Assembly: GCF_013401555.1 (NCBI RefSeq)
Contig: NZ_CP058552.1
Coordinates: 186,001 to 250,000 of the forward strand
Length of the DNA: 64,000 nt
Direction: 5' to 3'
DNA from: Paenibacillus sp. E222
GTDB lineage: Bacteria > Bacillota > Bacilli > Paenibacillales > Paenibacillaceae
Made by a program: the position numbers and the translations under genes
The notes under the pieces: generated by a model
The model's database searches: none
Seen by the model: only the letters and a program-made list of their open reading frames with translations
Told to the model about the DNA's origin: nothing
In this document: piece after piece, positions 1 to 9,052 of the stretch
How the letters are laid out: each line of letters begins with the position of its first letter
How positions within the stretch are numbered: position 1 is the first letter of the stretch

Positions 1-155
1 AAGGGAGCTTATTCCTTTTTGGCATTTAATTGCCCAATCTTCTAAGAAATTGCCGTTATAGATTTGCGCATTTTTTTAATAATGAACATATTAATGAAAG
101 AAATGAGGAAAATTCTGAAAACCTTGGTACTAAAGCATCATTTTCATTCAAAAAC

Positions 156-183
156 TAACATTAATCTAACCCTATTACGATAT
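156..183 (+). promoter_or_regulatory. possible sigma-D (motility) promoter of the chemoreceptor
   Basis: TAAC at 156-159 and TACGATAT at 176-183 are 16 nt apart, resembling the Bacillus sigma-D pattern TAAA-N15-GCCGATAT. Chemoreceptor genes are commonly sigma-D dependent. The match is imperfect, so this is a suggestion only. Bases 1-155 hold nothing I can name. Confidence 0.3.
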
Positions 184-258
184 ATCACATGGATACAAAG
201 CACCATGCGTTGAGCGAACGCGCATCCAGATACTCACAATTTGAAAAAGGAGTGAACT

Positions 259-2025
259 ATGTTGTTAGATAAGATACGGTGGAGTACTCTTCCCTTCTTT
301 GCTAAAAATCTCGTTATTTCATTCGGCAGCATTACGCTAATTGGCGTTATTTTAATTACAGCCGGATATCAGTTCCAAAAAAGCATTTTGATTCAACAGT
401 TATATGATCAGGCTGAGGTAACGACGCAGAAATGGTCTGATGATCTGGATACAAGCAAGGTTCTTGAAGCAGCGAATGAGAAAAACTATGACGGGACTGC
501 CCAAAAGGTAATTCGAGATTATCTGGATTCCATCCATGAACTCTATCCCAATATCGCCCAGGCCTATATTTTTGGAACAGAGTTGGAAAAGGGAAATGAG
601 ACCTCCATTATCGCGATTCCAACCAGTCTCGTTGAGTCCTTCGAAGAAGGCAATATGGCAGCAGGTACTATGTATCCCTTATCCTCACAAATTGTCGAAG
701 CTCTTGAGGATATGAAAGTAGACAGTGAGCCTGGATTCAGTAGCTTTTATACCGACGATTATGGCACTTGGACAACAATTATGTATCCCATCAAGAATGC
801 CGAGGGCAATACCTATGCAGCAATATACTTTGATGTTGATGCAAGCGCAGTTCCAAAAGGACTTCATAAACTGATTACATACAGTAGTATTTTTCTGATC
901 GTTTTCCTGATCGTGTTTATGGTACTTCAGTATGTTCTATTGAAGAAAACACTTAAGCCAATCCGTGACCTTATGAAAGGTATTGAGGCTGCGAGCTCAG
1001 GCAATCTGGATGTAAGCATTCACACCGGACGGGATGATCTGGGAATTATTAATCAAAAATTCAATACGATGATTCAGCGATTCAATGACACGATGTTCAA
1101 AGTGCAAACGACATCCTATCACCTCTCTGACTCATCCAAGAAATTATTAGATATTTCCGAGAAAAATAATGATAATATCCAGATGATCAGCAGCAATATC
1201 CGGGACATCTCTCACGGCCTTCGCTCCCAGGATCAGGCCAGCGTGGAAAGTGCCCGAGCAATGACAGAAATGTCTACCGTTGTGCAGACGATTGCCAGCA
1301 GTTCTGCAGATGTTGCGGATGAGGCATCAAGCATGGAAGAACGTTCTAATACAGGTCATGAGATTATGCAACAAGTGGTTGAACAGATGAGACTGATCTC
1401 AGGTGCAGTGAAGCACACGTCGGAATCGATACAGTCTTTGGAAAGCCGCTCGAACGAAATTAGCAGCATCGTCAATATGATTACACAAATTGCAGATCAG
1501 ACTAATTTGCTCGCACTAAATGCTTCCATTGAGGCGGCTCGTGTTGGTGAGGAAGGAAAAGGATTTGCGGTTGTCGCAGGAGAAGTCCGCAAGCTCGCTG
1601 AACAGTCCCAGGACTCTGCCAAACAGATTCGTACCTTAATTGACGGAATTCAACGCGATATCCTTCAATCTGCCGAAGCTATGCACCTTGGCTCTCAAGA
1701 AGTGGAGAAGGGCTCTCAGGTTACCATGGAGACGGGTCAATTCTTTGAAGATATTTTGACAGCTACGAACAAAGTCGCTAACCAAATTCAGGATATCTCC
1801 AGCTCTACCGAAGAAATATCCGCCAGCACACAGGAAATGTCCGCTACTGCGGATGAGTTGTCTGCGAGCGTCAGCAAAGCAGCACATAGCAGCAAACAGA
1901 TTGAGCAATCCATTGCTGAACAGGAATCATCCATGGCTTCCATTGTGGCCGCCTCTGATGAACTCTCGGCTGTATCGGGCCAATTGCAAGAACTGATCTC
2001 CTTCTTTAAAGTAAGAGCAAACTGA
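259..2025 (+). CDS. methyl-accepting chemotaxis protein
   Basis: Transmembrane chemoreceptor that senses ligands outside the cell and controls CheA kinase activity through CheW. A first membrane helix lies at about residues 18-40, followed by an extracellular sensor of about 160 residues (probably Cache-like), a second helix at about 205-230, a HAMP domain at about 230-285, and a long cytoplasmic coiled coil. The conserved hairpin tip is clear ([19 protein letters not shown], then [16 protein letters not shown]). Length of 588 residues is normal for the class. The start follows AAAAAGGAG at good spacing. It stands alone: no che genes are adjacent, and a strong hairpin terminator follows at 2122. 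The ligand cannot be told from the sequence. Confidence 0.93.
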   Translation: MLLDKIRWSTLPFFAKNLVISFGSITLIGVILITAGYQFQKSILIQQLYDQAEVTTQKWSDDLDTSKVLEAANEKNYDGTAQKVIRDYLDSIHELYPNIAQAYIFGTELEKGNETSIIAIPTSLVESFEEGNMAAGTMYPLSSQIVEALEDMKVDSEPGFSSFYTDDYGTWTTIMYPIKNAEGNTYAAIYFDVDASAVPKGLHKLITYSSIFLIVFLIVFMVLQYVLLKKTLKPIRDLMKGIEAASSGNLDVSIHTGRDDLGIINQKFNTMIQRFNDTMFKVQTTSYHLSDSSKKLLDISEKNNDNIQMISSNIRDISHGLRSQDQASVESARAMTEMSTVVQTIASSSADVADEASSMEERSNTGHEIMQQVVEQMRLISGAVKHTSESIQSLESRSNEISSIVNMITQIADQTNLLALNASIEAARVGEEGKGFAVVAGEVRKLAEQSQDSAKQIRTLIDGIQRDILQSAEAMHLGSQEVEKGSQVTMETGQFFEDILTATNKVANQIQDISSSTEEISASTQEMSATADELSASVSKAAHSSKQIEQSIAEQESSMASIVAASDELSAVSGQLQELISFFKVRAN

Positions 2026-2121
2026 ATCACTTTTATTATTCATCACCTTTCAAGCCAGATTCAGCCGGCGCTCCAATTTTAAATCTTGGATGCTGCCGTT
2101 TGAGTATGGCTTTTCTTATGT

Positions 2122-2165
2122 AAAAAGCGATTCACGAAGGTTTAAATCTTCGTGAATCGCTTTTT
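2122..2165. terminator. bidirectional intrinsic terminator
   Basis: An 18-bp perfect stem (AAAAAGCGATTCACGAAG and its complement) has A and T runs on its two sides, so it can end transcription from both the chemoreceptor (+) and the convergent ABC-2 gene (-). Confidence 0.85.
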
Positions 2166-2198
2166 AATATGGTCATTACATTGTTATAAAATACAACC

Positions 2199-3371
2199 TT
2201 AATGCTGAGTCTGCACTGCTGCAGGGGACACTGAAGCTTGTTGTGCTGCTTCTTTTTGTAAACCTACACGAAGCAGCGTAATTCCCCACGTTACAGCCGA
2301 GATCAACAGAAGATTTAGCATGAACCCACCCACAGCTTCTCCACTATAGATCAAACGCATAAAGCCCTGTACCCCATTGGAAGCGGGCAGAAAGTTCCCT
2401 ATATAACGGTAGAATGGCGCCAGCATCTCGGCTGGAATGATACTTCCCGCTGTCATCAACTGGAGTGGAACCATCGCCACATTAAATAGAGGGCCTGCAT
2501 TGCCAAACAGGGCAAAACTCATTTGTGTAAAACAGATACAAGCCAGACATACGAGCACATGATAGAGATACAAAGCGCCGAAGGAACTCGCCACATCCGT
2601 AAACTGAAGAGCCACCGTATCCACAATAAGGGGAACGATTACAGCTATACACAACAGCAGCACTTGCCGTCCCCAGAAGATTTCCCATTTGGAATGGTTA
2701 CGCTTCATGATGTTCGACGTAATATTGAACTGAATATTCATAGTCATGGTGGCAATATAGGTGATAAAACCCAGAATCATGGGCAGCATCGATGTTGCAA
2801 AATCACTTACACTGTTCGTTTTATTAATTTCAGCCTTCACAGGCCCTTCATTCATCTTCGCCATCGCTTGTCCAATGGCTGCACTTAAATCTTCGCTGTT
2901 TATACTATCGTTATTGAGTGTCACTTGAACCTTGGATTCCAAAATCCCTTGACCTATTTGTGTAGTCATTCCAGTCGCCGCGTGTTCTACAATGGATTTG
3001 GCTACATCGGCATTTCCCTGATTGATATAAAAGGATAAATTCGCCTCTGTACCACCTTCAATCCGGTCAGTGAATCCTTCCGGAATAACAATAACCATCG
3101 CATAGTTACCTGCATTCATCTGTTGCTCAGCTTCCTCGGCAGAACCCAGTACATTGACATGGAAAGGCGCGAGCGTTTCAATCTGCTTCTGCACCTCTGT
3201 TCCCTGTGTCCCATCTTCGTTCACCAGAGCAACTTGAAGTTGATCCACTCTCTCCGTGGCTTGATGATAACCCGTCATCCAGATCACAACAAATAACAGC
3301 GGAACAATCAATGCAAAAACCAATCCTATTTTTGTCTGTGGCACTTTAAGAAAATCTTTGAAGCTTTTCAT
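2199..3371 (-). CDS. ABC-2 type membrane transporter (YhgE/Pip-like)
   Basis: Integral membrane protein of the ABC-2 permease superfamily, probably an exporter subunit. One N-terminal helix (about residues 16-34) is followed by a soluble extracytoplasmic segment of about 160 residues, then about five or six helices from about residue 195 to 375. This 1+5 architecture fits YhgE/Pip and DUF3533-like proteins. No ATPase gene is adjacent, so it either uses a distant one or works alone. It lies 80 nt downstream of a MarR regulator on the same strand, with a palindrome in the gap, which suggests MarR control in response to a toxic compound. The substrate is unknown. Confidence 0.8.
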   Translation of the reverse strand: MKSFKDFLKVPQTKIGLVFALIVPLLFVVIWMTGYHQATERVDQLQVALVNEDGTQGTEVQKQIETLAPFHVNVLGSAEEAEQQMNAGNYAMVIVIPEGFTDRIEGGTEANLSFYINQGNADVAKSIVEHAATGMTTQIGQGILESKVQVTLNNDSINSEDLSAAIGQAMAKMNEGPVKAEINKTNSVSDFATSMLPMILGFITYIATMTMNIQFNITSNIMKRNHSKWEIFWGRQVLLLCIAVIVPLIVDTVALQFTDVASSFGALYLYHVLVCLACICFTQMSFALFGNAGPLFNVAMVPLQLMTAGSIIPAEMLAPFYRYIGNFLPASNGVQGFMRLIYSGEAVGGFMLNLLLISAVTWGITLLRVGLQKEAAQQASVSPAAVQTQH

Positions 3372-3412
3372 TCGTTCACGACTCCCATTAGTTAAAATTA
3401 AAATAATTGCAC

Positions 3413-3426
3413 TGCATATATATGCA
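3413..3426. promoter_or_regulatory. palindrome, probable MarR operator
   Basis: TGCATATATATGCA is a perfect 14-bp palindrome, extended imperfectly on both sides by further TGCA/TGC blocks. It lies between the MarR gene and the ABC-2 transporter start, which is where an operator for the exporter would be expected. Confidence 0.5.
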
Positions 3427-3451
3427 CATGCACATATTTGGTCAAAAAAAT

Positions 3452-3883
3452 TTATTTCATCTTTTCATAGATGCGATTCATCACATTCATGAATACATCA
3501 AGCTCTTCAGGGGAACATTCGGCAAGTGCCTCTTGCTCTTGCTGTTTTGCCTTTGGTGTCAGAACGTTATTCATTTCCAGTCCTTCCGCCGTCAAACAAA
3601 GTAAAACCGCTCTGCGATCCTGTGGATCTTCTTCTCTCGTCACCAGACCTTTGCGAATCAACTTGTCTATAATTTTGCCTACCGTTGTCTGGTCCCGAAC
3701 TGTTAATTCAGCCAGTTTTTTCTGTGATATATGGCTTCCAGCCTTGCTCAATTCATTCAGAACTGCAAATTGTTCGGGAGTAATATCCTGTTCGCTCAGA
3801 TTTCTGGTTGTTGTTTTTTTGTATGCCAGATAAGTACGTGACAGAATAAGTCCAAGTGGATTTTCATCCATATTAACAGGCAT
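3452..3883 (-). CDS. MarR family transcriptional regulator
   Basis: Dimeric winged-helix repressor, 143 residues. The helix-turn-helix and wing are visible (ISQKKLAELTVRDQTTVGKIIDKL, then a wing with DPQDRRAVLLCLT), matching the MarR signature in which DxRD/R lies in the wing. I start it at the second possible Met (3883) because GAAAGGAG lies 7 nt before it; a longer reading to 3919 lacks a ribosome site. It precedes an ABC-2 exporter on the same strand and probably regulates both. A second short palindrome (GTAGTGCTAC, about 3905-3916) lies just upstream, near the promoter, and may mediate autoregulation. Confidence 0.9.
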   Translation of the reverse strand: MPVNMDENPLGLILSRTYLAYKKTTTRNLSEQDITPEQFAVLNELSKAGSHISQKKLAELTVRDQTTVGKIIDKLIRKGLVTREEDPQDRRAVLLCLTAEGLEMNNVLTPKAKQQEQEALAECSPEELDVFMNVMNRIYEKMK

Positions 3884-3937
3884 GCTGATGCTCCTTTCTC
3901 TATATAGTAGCACTACCATCTAATTTGCGTAAGCTCT

Positions 3938-3967
3938 ATATTATTACCAGATCTACACTACTGTCAA
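3938..3967 (-). promoter_or_regulatory. sigma-A-type promoter of the MarR gene
   Basis: On the minus strand TTGACA (3967-3962) and TAATAT (3943-3938) are 18 nt apart, just upstream of the marR-like gene. Confidence 0.5.
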
Positions 3968-4049
3968 TTTAATTTTTTTATATCTCTAAACAAAAAGAGA
4001 CCCACCCGTTAGTCAGGCAGCTCTCTCCTCTGGCATCGTCAAGCCATAC

Positions 4050-4217
4050 TTACTCGGGCTTGCCACTTGAAGTTTCGGTATCGTCCTTCTTCTTTGTACC
4101 TTTACTTTTGTAAGGCTTCGGGGCACTTTTCGCCCGGTTAGCGGCGGCTTGCCAACGGTTCCAGCCTTTTTTGCCGGTACCGCGGCCGGTGCCACCTTTT
4201 CCTTTTGCTTTGCTCAT
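4050..4217 (-). CDS. small, very basic protein (DUF3934-like)
   Basis: A 55-residue protein rich in Lys, Gly and Arg, beginning MSKAKGKGGTGRGTGKKGW. It has no membrane helix or signal peptide. The Met at 4217 is chosen because TTGGAGTG lies just upstream. The composition and the KGWNRW motif recall the Bacillales family DUF3934 of short basic proteins of unknown function; this assignment is from memory. The charge suggests nucleic-acid or ribosome binding, but nothing in the sequence proves that. The reading frame is also open on the plus side of the same DNA, yet only this one has a ribosome site. Confidence 0.7.
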   Translation of the reverse strand: MSKAKGKGGTGRGTGKKGWNRWQAAANRAKSAPKPYKSKGTKKKDDTETSSGKPE

Positions 4218-4360
4218 GTTATCACTCCAATAATCCTGTATATGCTTAAAAATGACCGTCCTCGGTAACTTGTTATGCAACCCAGCCCATCTTCTTCACT
4301 TCCAGCATTTCTTATTATAACAAAGTTTGACGTCTTTACGTTCATTTCCAGAAGTCAGGC

Positions 4361-5581
4361 TTACATTTCAGCCTTAGCATTACCTGTGGAGTTAACTCCT
4401 CTTAACACCCGCAAAGATAACAGGAAACAGATTGCCAGAACAACAGCTGCTGAAACGTAAGGATAGTTGATATTCACATCAAACAGTGCTCCCGCTACAA
4501 TTGGACCTGCGATATTCCCCAAACTTGTATAGGCTGAGTTCAATCCGGCCACAAAGCCTTGTTGTTCTTCCGCCAGTTTGGACATCTGCGTACTGATTGC
4601 CGGACGCAATATATCCATACCAAGGAAGACGATAAACGTTACGACAAGAATCATCCAGTAGGTATTTACAAACAAGGTCAATAGCACAAATACAGCCACA
4701 AAAAGCAAGCAGACCGAAATGACTTTTTTCTCACCAAACCGGTTTAACAGCCAGCCAATCAGTGAGACCTGCACCACGGCTCCCGCAATGGAACCAAACG
4801 TAATTATGAATGCAATATCCTTGGTGGTGAAGCCAAATTTGTGATCCACAAACAGAGAAAAGACCGTCTCATAGTTAGCCAGACCAAACGCCATGACAAA
4901 TACGATAATTAAACTGAAAAAGTAAGGCTCCCGGTACGAATGCAGCAACTGGGAAACCATACCCGGGCTTTTGACCTTCGGTGCACCCGCAACAGGTTTG
5001 GTTTGCTCTCCGGTAATTCTGGTCGATTCCGGCAAAATAATCAGGGTAATGATGGATGCCAGCAAACCTGCAATACCTGCGGCATAGAAAGGAATCCGAA
5101 TGCCAAAGTCAGCGATATATCCGCCGATCCCCGGACCAATGATAAAACCTGTAGTAATTGCCGCATTAATTAATCCCATACCTTTACCGCGTTCTTCTTC
5201 TGTCGTAATATCTGCGGTATAGGCCATAACTGCTGGGAAGATCATCGCTGCACCGATTCCTCCAAGCATCCGGGCTGCGAAGAGCAGCGATGGTGCATTC
5301 ACAGCACCAAACATGAACTCCGATACAGCAAAGATTAACATGCCGCCAACAATAATTTTTTTACGCCCCAAGATGTCAGACCAACGGCCCGCAACTGGAG
5401 AAAACAGAAACTGCGTGAAGGAGAATGCTGCTACCAGCAAACCAACCGTGAACCCGGTGATATGCAGTAGATCCATATACGCAGGCATAATAGGTACCAC
5501 AAGACCTATACCTGTAAAAACGAGAAAAATATTAAACATTAACAGCAGCAATGCGCCCCTGTTCCGTGTAAGTAATGCCAT
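4361..5581 (-). CDS. MFS drug efflux transporter (TetA/Bmr-like)
   Basis: A 406-residue, 12-helix major facilitator protein that probably exports drugs by proton antiport. The loop 2-3 motif A is recognisable (GRWSDILGRKK), and motif C of drug antiporters appears in helix 5 (ITTGFIIGPGIGGYIADFG). The start has CACGGAGG just upstream. It lies 32 nt behind a TetR regulator on the same strand, which is the usual arrangement of an inducible efflux pair. The substrate cannot be inferred. Confidence 0.92.
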   Translation of the reverse strand: MALLTRNRGALLLLMFNIFLVFTGIGLVVPIMPAYMDLLHITGFTVGLLVAAFSFTQFLFSPVAGRWSDILGRKKIIVGGMLIFAVSEFMFGAVNAPSLLFAARMLGGIGAAMIFPAVMAYTADITTEEERGKGMGLINAAITTGFIIGPGIGGYIADFGIRIPFYAAGIAGLLASIITLIILPESTRITGEQTKPVAGAPKVKSPGMVSQLLHSYREPYFFSLIIVFVMAFGLANYETVFSLFVDHKFGFTTKDIAFIITFGSIAGAVVQVSLIGWLLNRFGEKKVISVCLLFVAVFVLLTLFVNTYWMILVVTFIVFLGMDILRPAISTQMSKLAEEQQGFVAGLNSAYTSLGNIAGPIVAGALFDVNINYPYVSAAVVLAICFLLSLRVLRGVNSTGNAKAEM

Positions 5582-5613
5582 GATTCCATCCTCCGTGTTG
5601 TCAAAATGTTGCT

Positions 5614-6219
5614 TTAAGATTTTTCTTTTGCTATTCCATACAAGAATACGCTAGCCGCTTGGCGGTACAAGGCAAGAGCCTGTTCTGGCTCCATTCCGCG
5701 CGACAGCTGACTAAGTCCAATGATGGTGCTTTCCAGAATGAGCGCAAGATTGTCTGCGTTGTCCGCCTTGAACTCTCCGCTCTCTATCCCCTGCTCCACC
5801 AATTGTTTGTTAAATTGAATATGCCGCTCAAACATCAAAGCTATGCGTTCTTCAATATCATTTTCTTTCTTTTCTCCGGTAAAGAACTCATCTGCCGCCT
5901 TCGTAAGCGGGTGATTCATATCATCGAGGATTAATTGTTCTGCCAAGCCGTAGATCTTCTCGGTAGAGGTATGATACAGATGTTCCTTGGCCGCCCAATT
6001 CTCTTCCCATTCCCGATCCCACTCATCAATCAGATACAGAAAGAGGCCTTCCTTGCTTTTAAAATGGTAATAGATATTGCCTTTACTGCTGCCTGTCGCA
6101 GCCACAATATCTTCAATGGAAGTAGCTTTATACCCTTTTTGCACAAAAAGAGCTCTTGAGGCATCCGCAAGTTTCTTCTTGGTCTGCTCGGTTTGAATTT
6201 GCTTTTTATTCATACTCAT
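5614..6219 (-). CDS. TetR family transcriptional regulator
   Basis: A 201-residue repressor. The N-terminal helix-turn-helix is typical (ADASRALFVQKGYKATSIEDI, then SSKGNIYYHFKSKEGLF). The C-terminal part is a helical ligand/dimer domain (TetR_C-like). The start at 6219 is preceded by AGGTGGAG; a longer open frame reaching 6318 lacks a ribosome site. It is first in a two-gene operon with the MFS exporter and probably represses both through the palindrome at 6243-6260. Confidence 0.92.
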   Translation of the reverse strand: MSMNKKQIQTEQTKKKLADASRALFVQKGYKATSIEDIVAATGSSKGNIYYHFKSKEGLFLYLIDEWDREWEENWAAKEHLYHTSTEKIYGLAEQLILDDMNHPLTKAADEFFTGEKKENDIEERIALMFERHIQFNKQLVEQGIESGEFKADNADNLALILESTIIGLSQLSRGMEPEQALALYRQAASVFLYGIAKEKS

Positions 6220-6242
6220 CCATTTCACTCCACCTCTTGCAT

Positions 6243-6260
6243 ACTGAACGTTCGTTCTGT
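6243..6260. promoter_or_regulatory. probable TetR operator
   Basis: The minus strand reads ACAGAACGAACGTTCAGT just upstream of the TetR gene. It contains a GAACGTTC palindrome of the kind bound by QacR/AcrR-type regulators. Confidence 0.55.
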
Positions 6261-6333
6261 ATTTTAACAGAACCATCAAACTTAAGCAATCAAAAAGGAG
6301 AATCGGCTTGGCGCCCATTCTCCCTCCACAACT

Positions 6334-7488
6334 TTATTTCACTTTTTTCCCTTGGCCATGAAGTATTTTCAGTTGTCCATTTTCATAACCGACCTGATAC
6401 GTAACTTTATATTTCGTGGTGACCAATTCACCGTCTTTTCGTTCATCCGCTGTAATAACAGCAGTGACCTCTATTTCATCATTTGTCTTATCTGAGGACG
6501 AAACTTCGGCAATGGTCACATAACTGGTGTTGATGTAACCTTCACGGAACTTGGCATAACTTATCCCGCTCTGCCACTCACTGCCAAGCAAGGCATACGC
6601 GGTAACATAGTCGTTCAGATTCAGGTTCATATAAAATTCGGTCACCAGGCCCTCTGCTTCCAAAGAAGCTGAATTTGATCCCGCTCCCTGATTGCCACTC
6701 GTCTGAACGGCCGTTTTAGACGATGACGGTTTCTCAGACCAGGCCTGGACCTGCTTCAACACGCTGGTGATGGGAATGCTGAACCCGATTCCGCCTTCCT
6801 GCTCCACAACGGCTGAATTAATGCCCAGTACTTCACCGGTTTCTGCACTGATCAGCGGGCCACCGCTGTTGCCGTGTGTAATGGGCGCCGAGATTTGATA
6901 CAGATTACTATAGATATATGGGGCAATTTCGAAGCTGCGGCCCACACCGCTGATAATGCCTGTAGTTACGGTGTTCTCCAGACCTAGCGGACTGCCCAGA
7001 GCGAGAATCTCATCTCCCGTCTCTGCTTTGGATTTGGCGATAGGCAGCGGTTTAACTTTTTTCAGATCAGGCACCCTGACGACAGCAACATCCGTCTCTT
7101 CCCCAATCCCGATAACGGTTCCTTTATACTCCTCATGATTGAGGGTTCGAATCGTTACTTCTTTCGAGCCCTCCACCACGTGAGCATTGGTTACCACATC
7201 ACCCTGATCATTGTAGAGAAAACCGGAGCCCAGTCCACTGCTGCTCTCAATCGTAACCACTTTCTTCTGACTGTCTTCAATAATCTGTTTACGTGTTTTC
7301 TTCACGGTTGTCTGGGAGGACGGTTTAGACGTTGTGGTTGCCGTTTCCTTCGTAGTGACAACAGCCAGTCTTGGTCCTCCATCCTGCAGTTGATCTGCTG
7401 AATACTGATGAATCCAGAACACACCTCCTGCTCCCGCTCCAATAATGATTGCACTGGAGATAATCGTACTCCATGTTCGTTTGGCCAT
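6334..7488 (-). CDS. membrane-anchored trypsin-like (HtrA/S1C) serine protease without PDZ domain
   Basis: A 384-residue envelope protease. One N-terminal membrane helix (about residues 6-26) is followed by a Thr/Ser-rich linker and a trypsin-fold domain at about 70-270. The triad is His about 99 (TNAHVVEG), Asp about 131 (TDVAVVRV) and Ser about 207 (GNSGGPL). HtrA proteins normally end in PDZ domains. Here the C-terminal 110 residues instead look like an NTF2-like alpha+beta domain. The start at 7488 has AGGAGG 10 nt upstream. The gene begins 14 nt after the zinc-ribbon gene on the same strand, so the two are probably co-transcribed and act together at the cell envelope. Confidence 0.87.
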   Translation of the reverse strand: MAKRTWSTIISSAIIIGAGAGGVFWIHQYSADQLQDGGPRLAVVTTKETATTTSKPSSQTTVKKTRKQIIEDSQKKVVTIESSSGLGSGFLYNDQGDVVTNAHVVEGSKEVTIRTLNHEEYKGTVIGIGEETDVAVVRVPDLKKVKPLPIAKSKAETGDEILALGSPLGLENTVTTGIISGVGRSFEIAPYIYSNLYQISAPITHGNSGGPLISAETGEVLGINSAVVEQEGGIGFSIPITSVLKQVQAWSEKPSSSKTAVQTSGNQGAGSNSASLEAEGLVTEFYMNLNLNDYVTAYALLGSEWQSGISYAKFREGYINTSYVTIAEVSSSDKTNDEIEVTAVITADERKDGELVTTKYKVTYQVGYENGQLKILHGQGKKVK

Positions 7489-7502
7489 TCCAACCTGTCC
7501 TC

Positions 7503-8747
7503 CTATTCCAGATACCACGTTGCGTTCACTACAGAAACTTCCGCTTCCTCGTACACACCATAATAATACGTTTCAAAAAATCCCTGATCCCCTACTTCAA
7601 GCCAGCTTGGATATACATCCGCATAGGTTTGACCAAGGTATGCCCCGTCTGAGCTGTAGATGTCCAACATAACCGTTACGGAAGAGATAGGCCGAGTGGC
7701 ATTATTCACGATTGAGCCGCTTATATACAGATCGCCATACATATCAAGCGTCGCTTCTACGTCTACAATGCTCACCGCTGCTGTGCGGTTCTTCAGGTCT
7801 TCTTCTGCTGCCTGTTGCTCAGCAAGTTGAATTCGTTCGGCTTCTGCTTTTTCAAAAGCCTTCTTCTCACTCAATACTCGTTCGCGATATGCTGTCAGTT
7901 TTTCATCCTCCGGAGCGTAGGACAACCCCTGATCAACGGTTTGCAATGCAGCCGTAAAATCCTTTTTCTTCACTTGCTGTTCAGCTTGCTTATAGCTAAG
8001 ACCAGCCAGCTTGTCGATAATTTGTTTCTGAACCGCCTCGGCTTCCTTGCCTTTCAATTTCGATACCGTGTCCAATTTCTCAGCCAGTGCCTGTACGGTG
8101 GTCAAACTATCGATTTCTTTCTTCACCTTCAGGACAGCCAGTGTCACCTTGTTGTTGTTTAGAGTCGTCCGCACCTTGGCAAAAACCGGTTCATCTCGCT
8201 CTTTCAACACTTTTGCTACAGCCTGAAGCGTCTTGTCGCCAGCAGCAAGTTTGCCCGTTTTCAAACTTGTCGCAGCTTCGTTCAGCTGATTCATCAGATT
8301 GAAAGCTTTGGCTGTAATTTGACGATCCTGCACAAGTCCATCCACGTTTGGCCGTTTCGCAAGAGCCGAATCCAGAAATTGAAGCGCCTCTTGATATTTT
8401 CCGTCCAAGGCCGCCTGCTCCGCCTGTTGATGCAGTGATTTTACCTCCGCATTGATGCCCATCTCCTGCTTGTAATAATAAGTCAATAAGGCCCCCATCA
8501 CCGCTGCCAGAAGCAGTGGAATAATCCAGCTAAATGCTCGTCCTTGTGCCGTGTTGCTCTGCTTTGGTGCAGACTGATGCTGTCTGGATAACGGATCTAA
8601 TGCTTTTCCCGTTCCACTCTCCAGGCCAACCGCTGTTTCTGCCCAAATCTGTTCATCGGTAGAGCTTGAACCTTTTAATTTCGTTCTACACTTTCTACAT
8701 GTGCTGTCCCCTAGACTGCTTTTGGTCCCACATACGTGACAATACAC
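7503..8747 (-). CDS. zinc-ribbon membrane protein with C-terminal FxLYD-like domain
   Basis: A 414-residue protein starting at GTG, with GGAGG 7 nt upstream. An N-terminal zinc ribbon (CHVC ... CRKC, residues about 3-20) is followed by a linker, a single membrane helix at about 75-93, and a long helical, Lys/Gln/Glu-rich extracytoplasmic region at about 95-315 that looks like degenerate TPR or coiled-coil repeats. The C-terminal beta domain (about 325-414, ending NATWYLE) resembles FxLYD domains. The layout recalls the TcaA/YvbJ group of zinc-ribbon envelope proteins. Its function is unknown. It is in tandem with the HtrA-like protease, so an envelope stress or quality-control role is a reasonable guess. 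Confidence 0.75.
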   Translation of the reverse strand: MYCHVCGTKSSLGDSTCRKCRTKLKGSSSTDEQIWAETAVGLESGTGKALDPLSRQHQSAPKQSNTAQGRAFSWIIPLLLAAVMGALLTYYYKQEMGINAEVKSLHQQAEQAALDGKYQEALQFLDSALAKRPNVDGLVQDRQITAKAFNLMNQLNEAATSLKTGKLAAGDKTLQAVAKVLKERDEPVFAKVRTTLNNNKVTLAVLKVKKEIDSLTTVQALAEKLDTVSKLKGKEAEAVQKQIIDKLAGLSYKQAEQQVKKKDFTAALQTVDQGLSYAPEDEKLTAYRERVLSEKKAFEKAEAERIQLAEQQAAEEDLKNRTAAVSIVDVEATLDMYGDLYISGSIVNNATRPISSVTVMLDIYSSDGAYLGQTYADVYPSWLEVGDQGFFETYYYGVYEEAEVSVVNATWYLE

Positions 8748-8830
8748 CCTGATCCCTCCATCAAAAAGAACGTATGTATCCTATGCTATTTTTACATGAA
8801 TCGACACTTATCATATAGTAAAAAGGTAAA

Positions 8831-8857
8831 TTGCACCATATCTTTATGGTGTATAAT
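8831..8857 (+). promoter_or_regulatory. promoter with internal palindrome, upstream of methyltransferase
   Basis: TTGCAC (8831-8836) and TATAAT (8852-8857) are separated by 15 nt, shorter than the usual 17. The spacer is covered by an 18-bp palindrome, CACCATA-TCTT-TATGGTG (8834-8851), which could be an operator. Confidence 0.5.
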
Positions 8858-8887
8858 GGATGCATTCCAAACTGTGAGGTGACACGG

Positions 8888-8917
8888 ATGTCGTTCCCAA
8901 TCGTTCGAAGTAATTAG
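8888..8917 (+). CDS. putative 9-residue leader peptide (MSFPIVRSN)
   Basis: A short frame encodes MSFPIVRSN and then TAG. It has its own ribosome site (GAGGTG, 6 nt before ATG) and lies about 25 nt after a likely transcription start. It ends exactly where a long hairpin (8916-8989) begins, and the methyltransferase gene follows. That is the geometry of ribosome-mediated attenuators that control antibiotic-resistance genes. No experiment supports it and the peptide is not one I know. Confidence 0.45.
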   Translation: MSFPIVRSN

Positions 8918-8989
8918 TCGTCGGGCTGGGTCAAAACGCGTACCAGCTAACATGGGATACGTCTGCCCTTTTGAGCCTGTTCGGCATCT
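8916..8989 (+). promoter_or_regulatory. long RNA hairpin in methyltransferase leader
   Basis: The arms 8916-8936 and 8970-8989 pair over about 20 positions with several G-U wobbles and few mismatches; TCAAAA/TTTTGA is the strongest block. An inner stem CGTA/TACG closes the loop. No T run follows, so this is not a simple terminator. It could be an attenuator that refolds when a ribosome stalls on the leader peptide. Confidence 0.5.
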
Positions 8990-9052
8990 AATCATAACGA
9001 TTTTGCACAACATCTATTTAGAATCAAGAACTCACATTGGAGGAATCATATA

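Noticed and set aside
8792..9013. Minus-strand open frame over the methyltransferase leader
   Set aside because: It runs through the promoter and the hairpin arms and has no ribosome site; the composition is explained by the palindrome.
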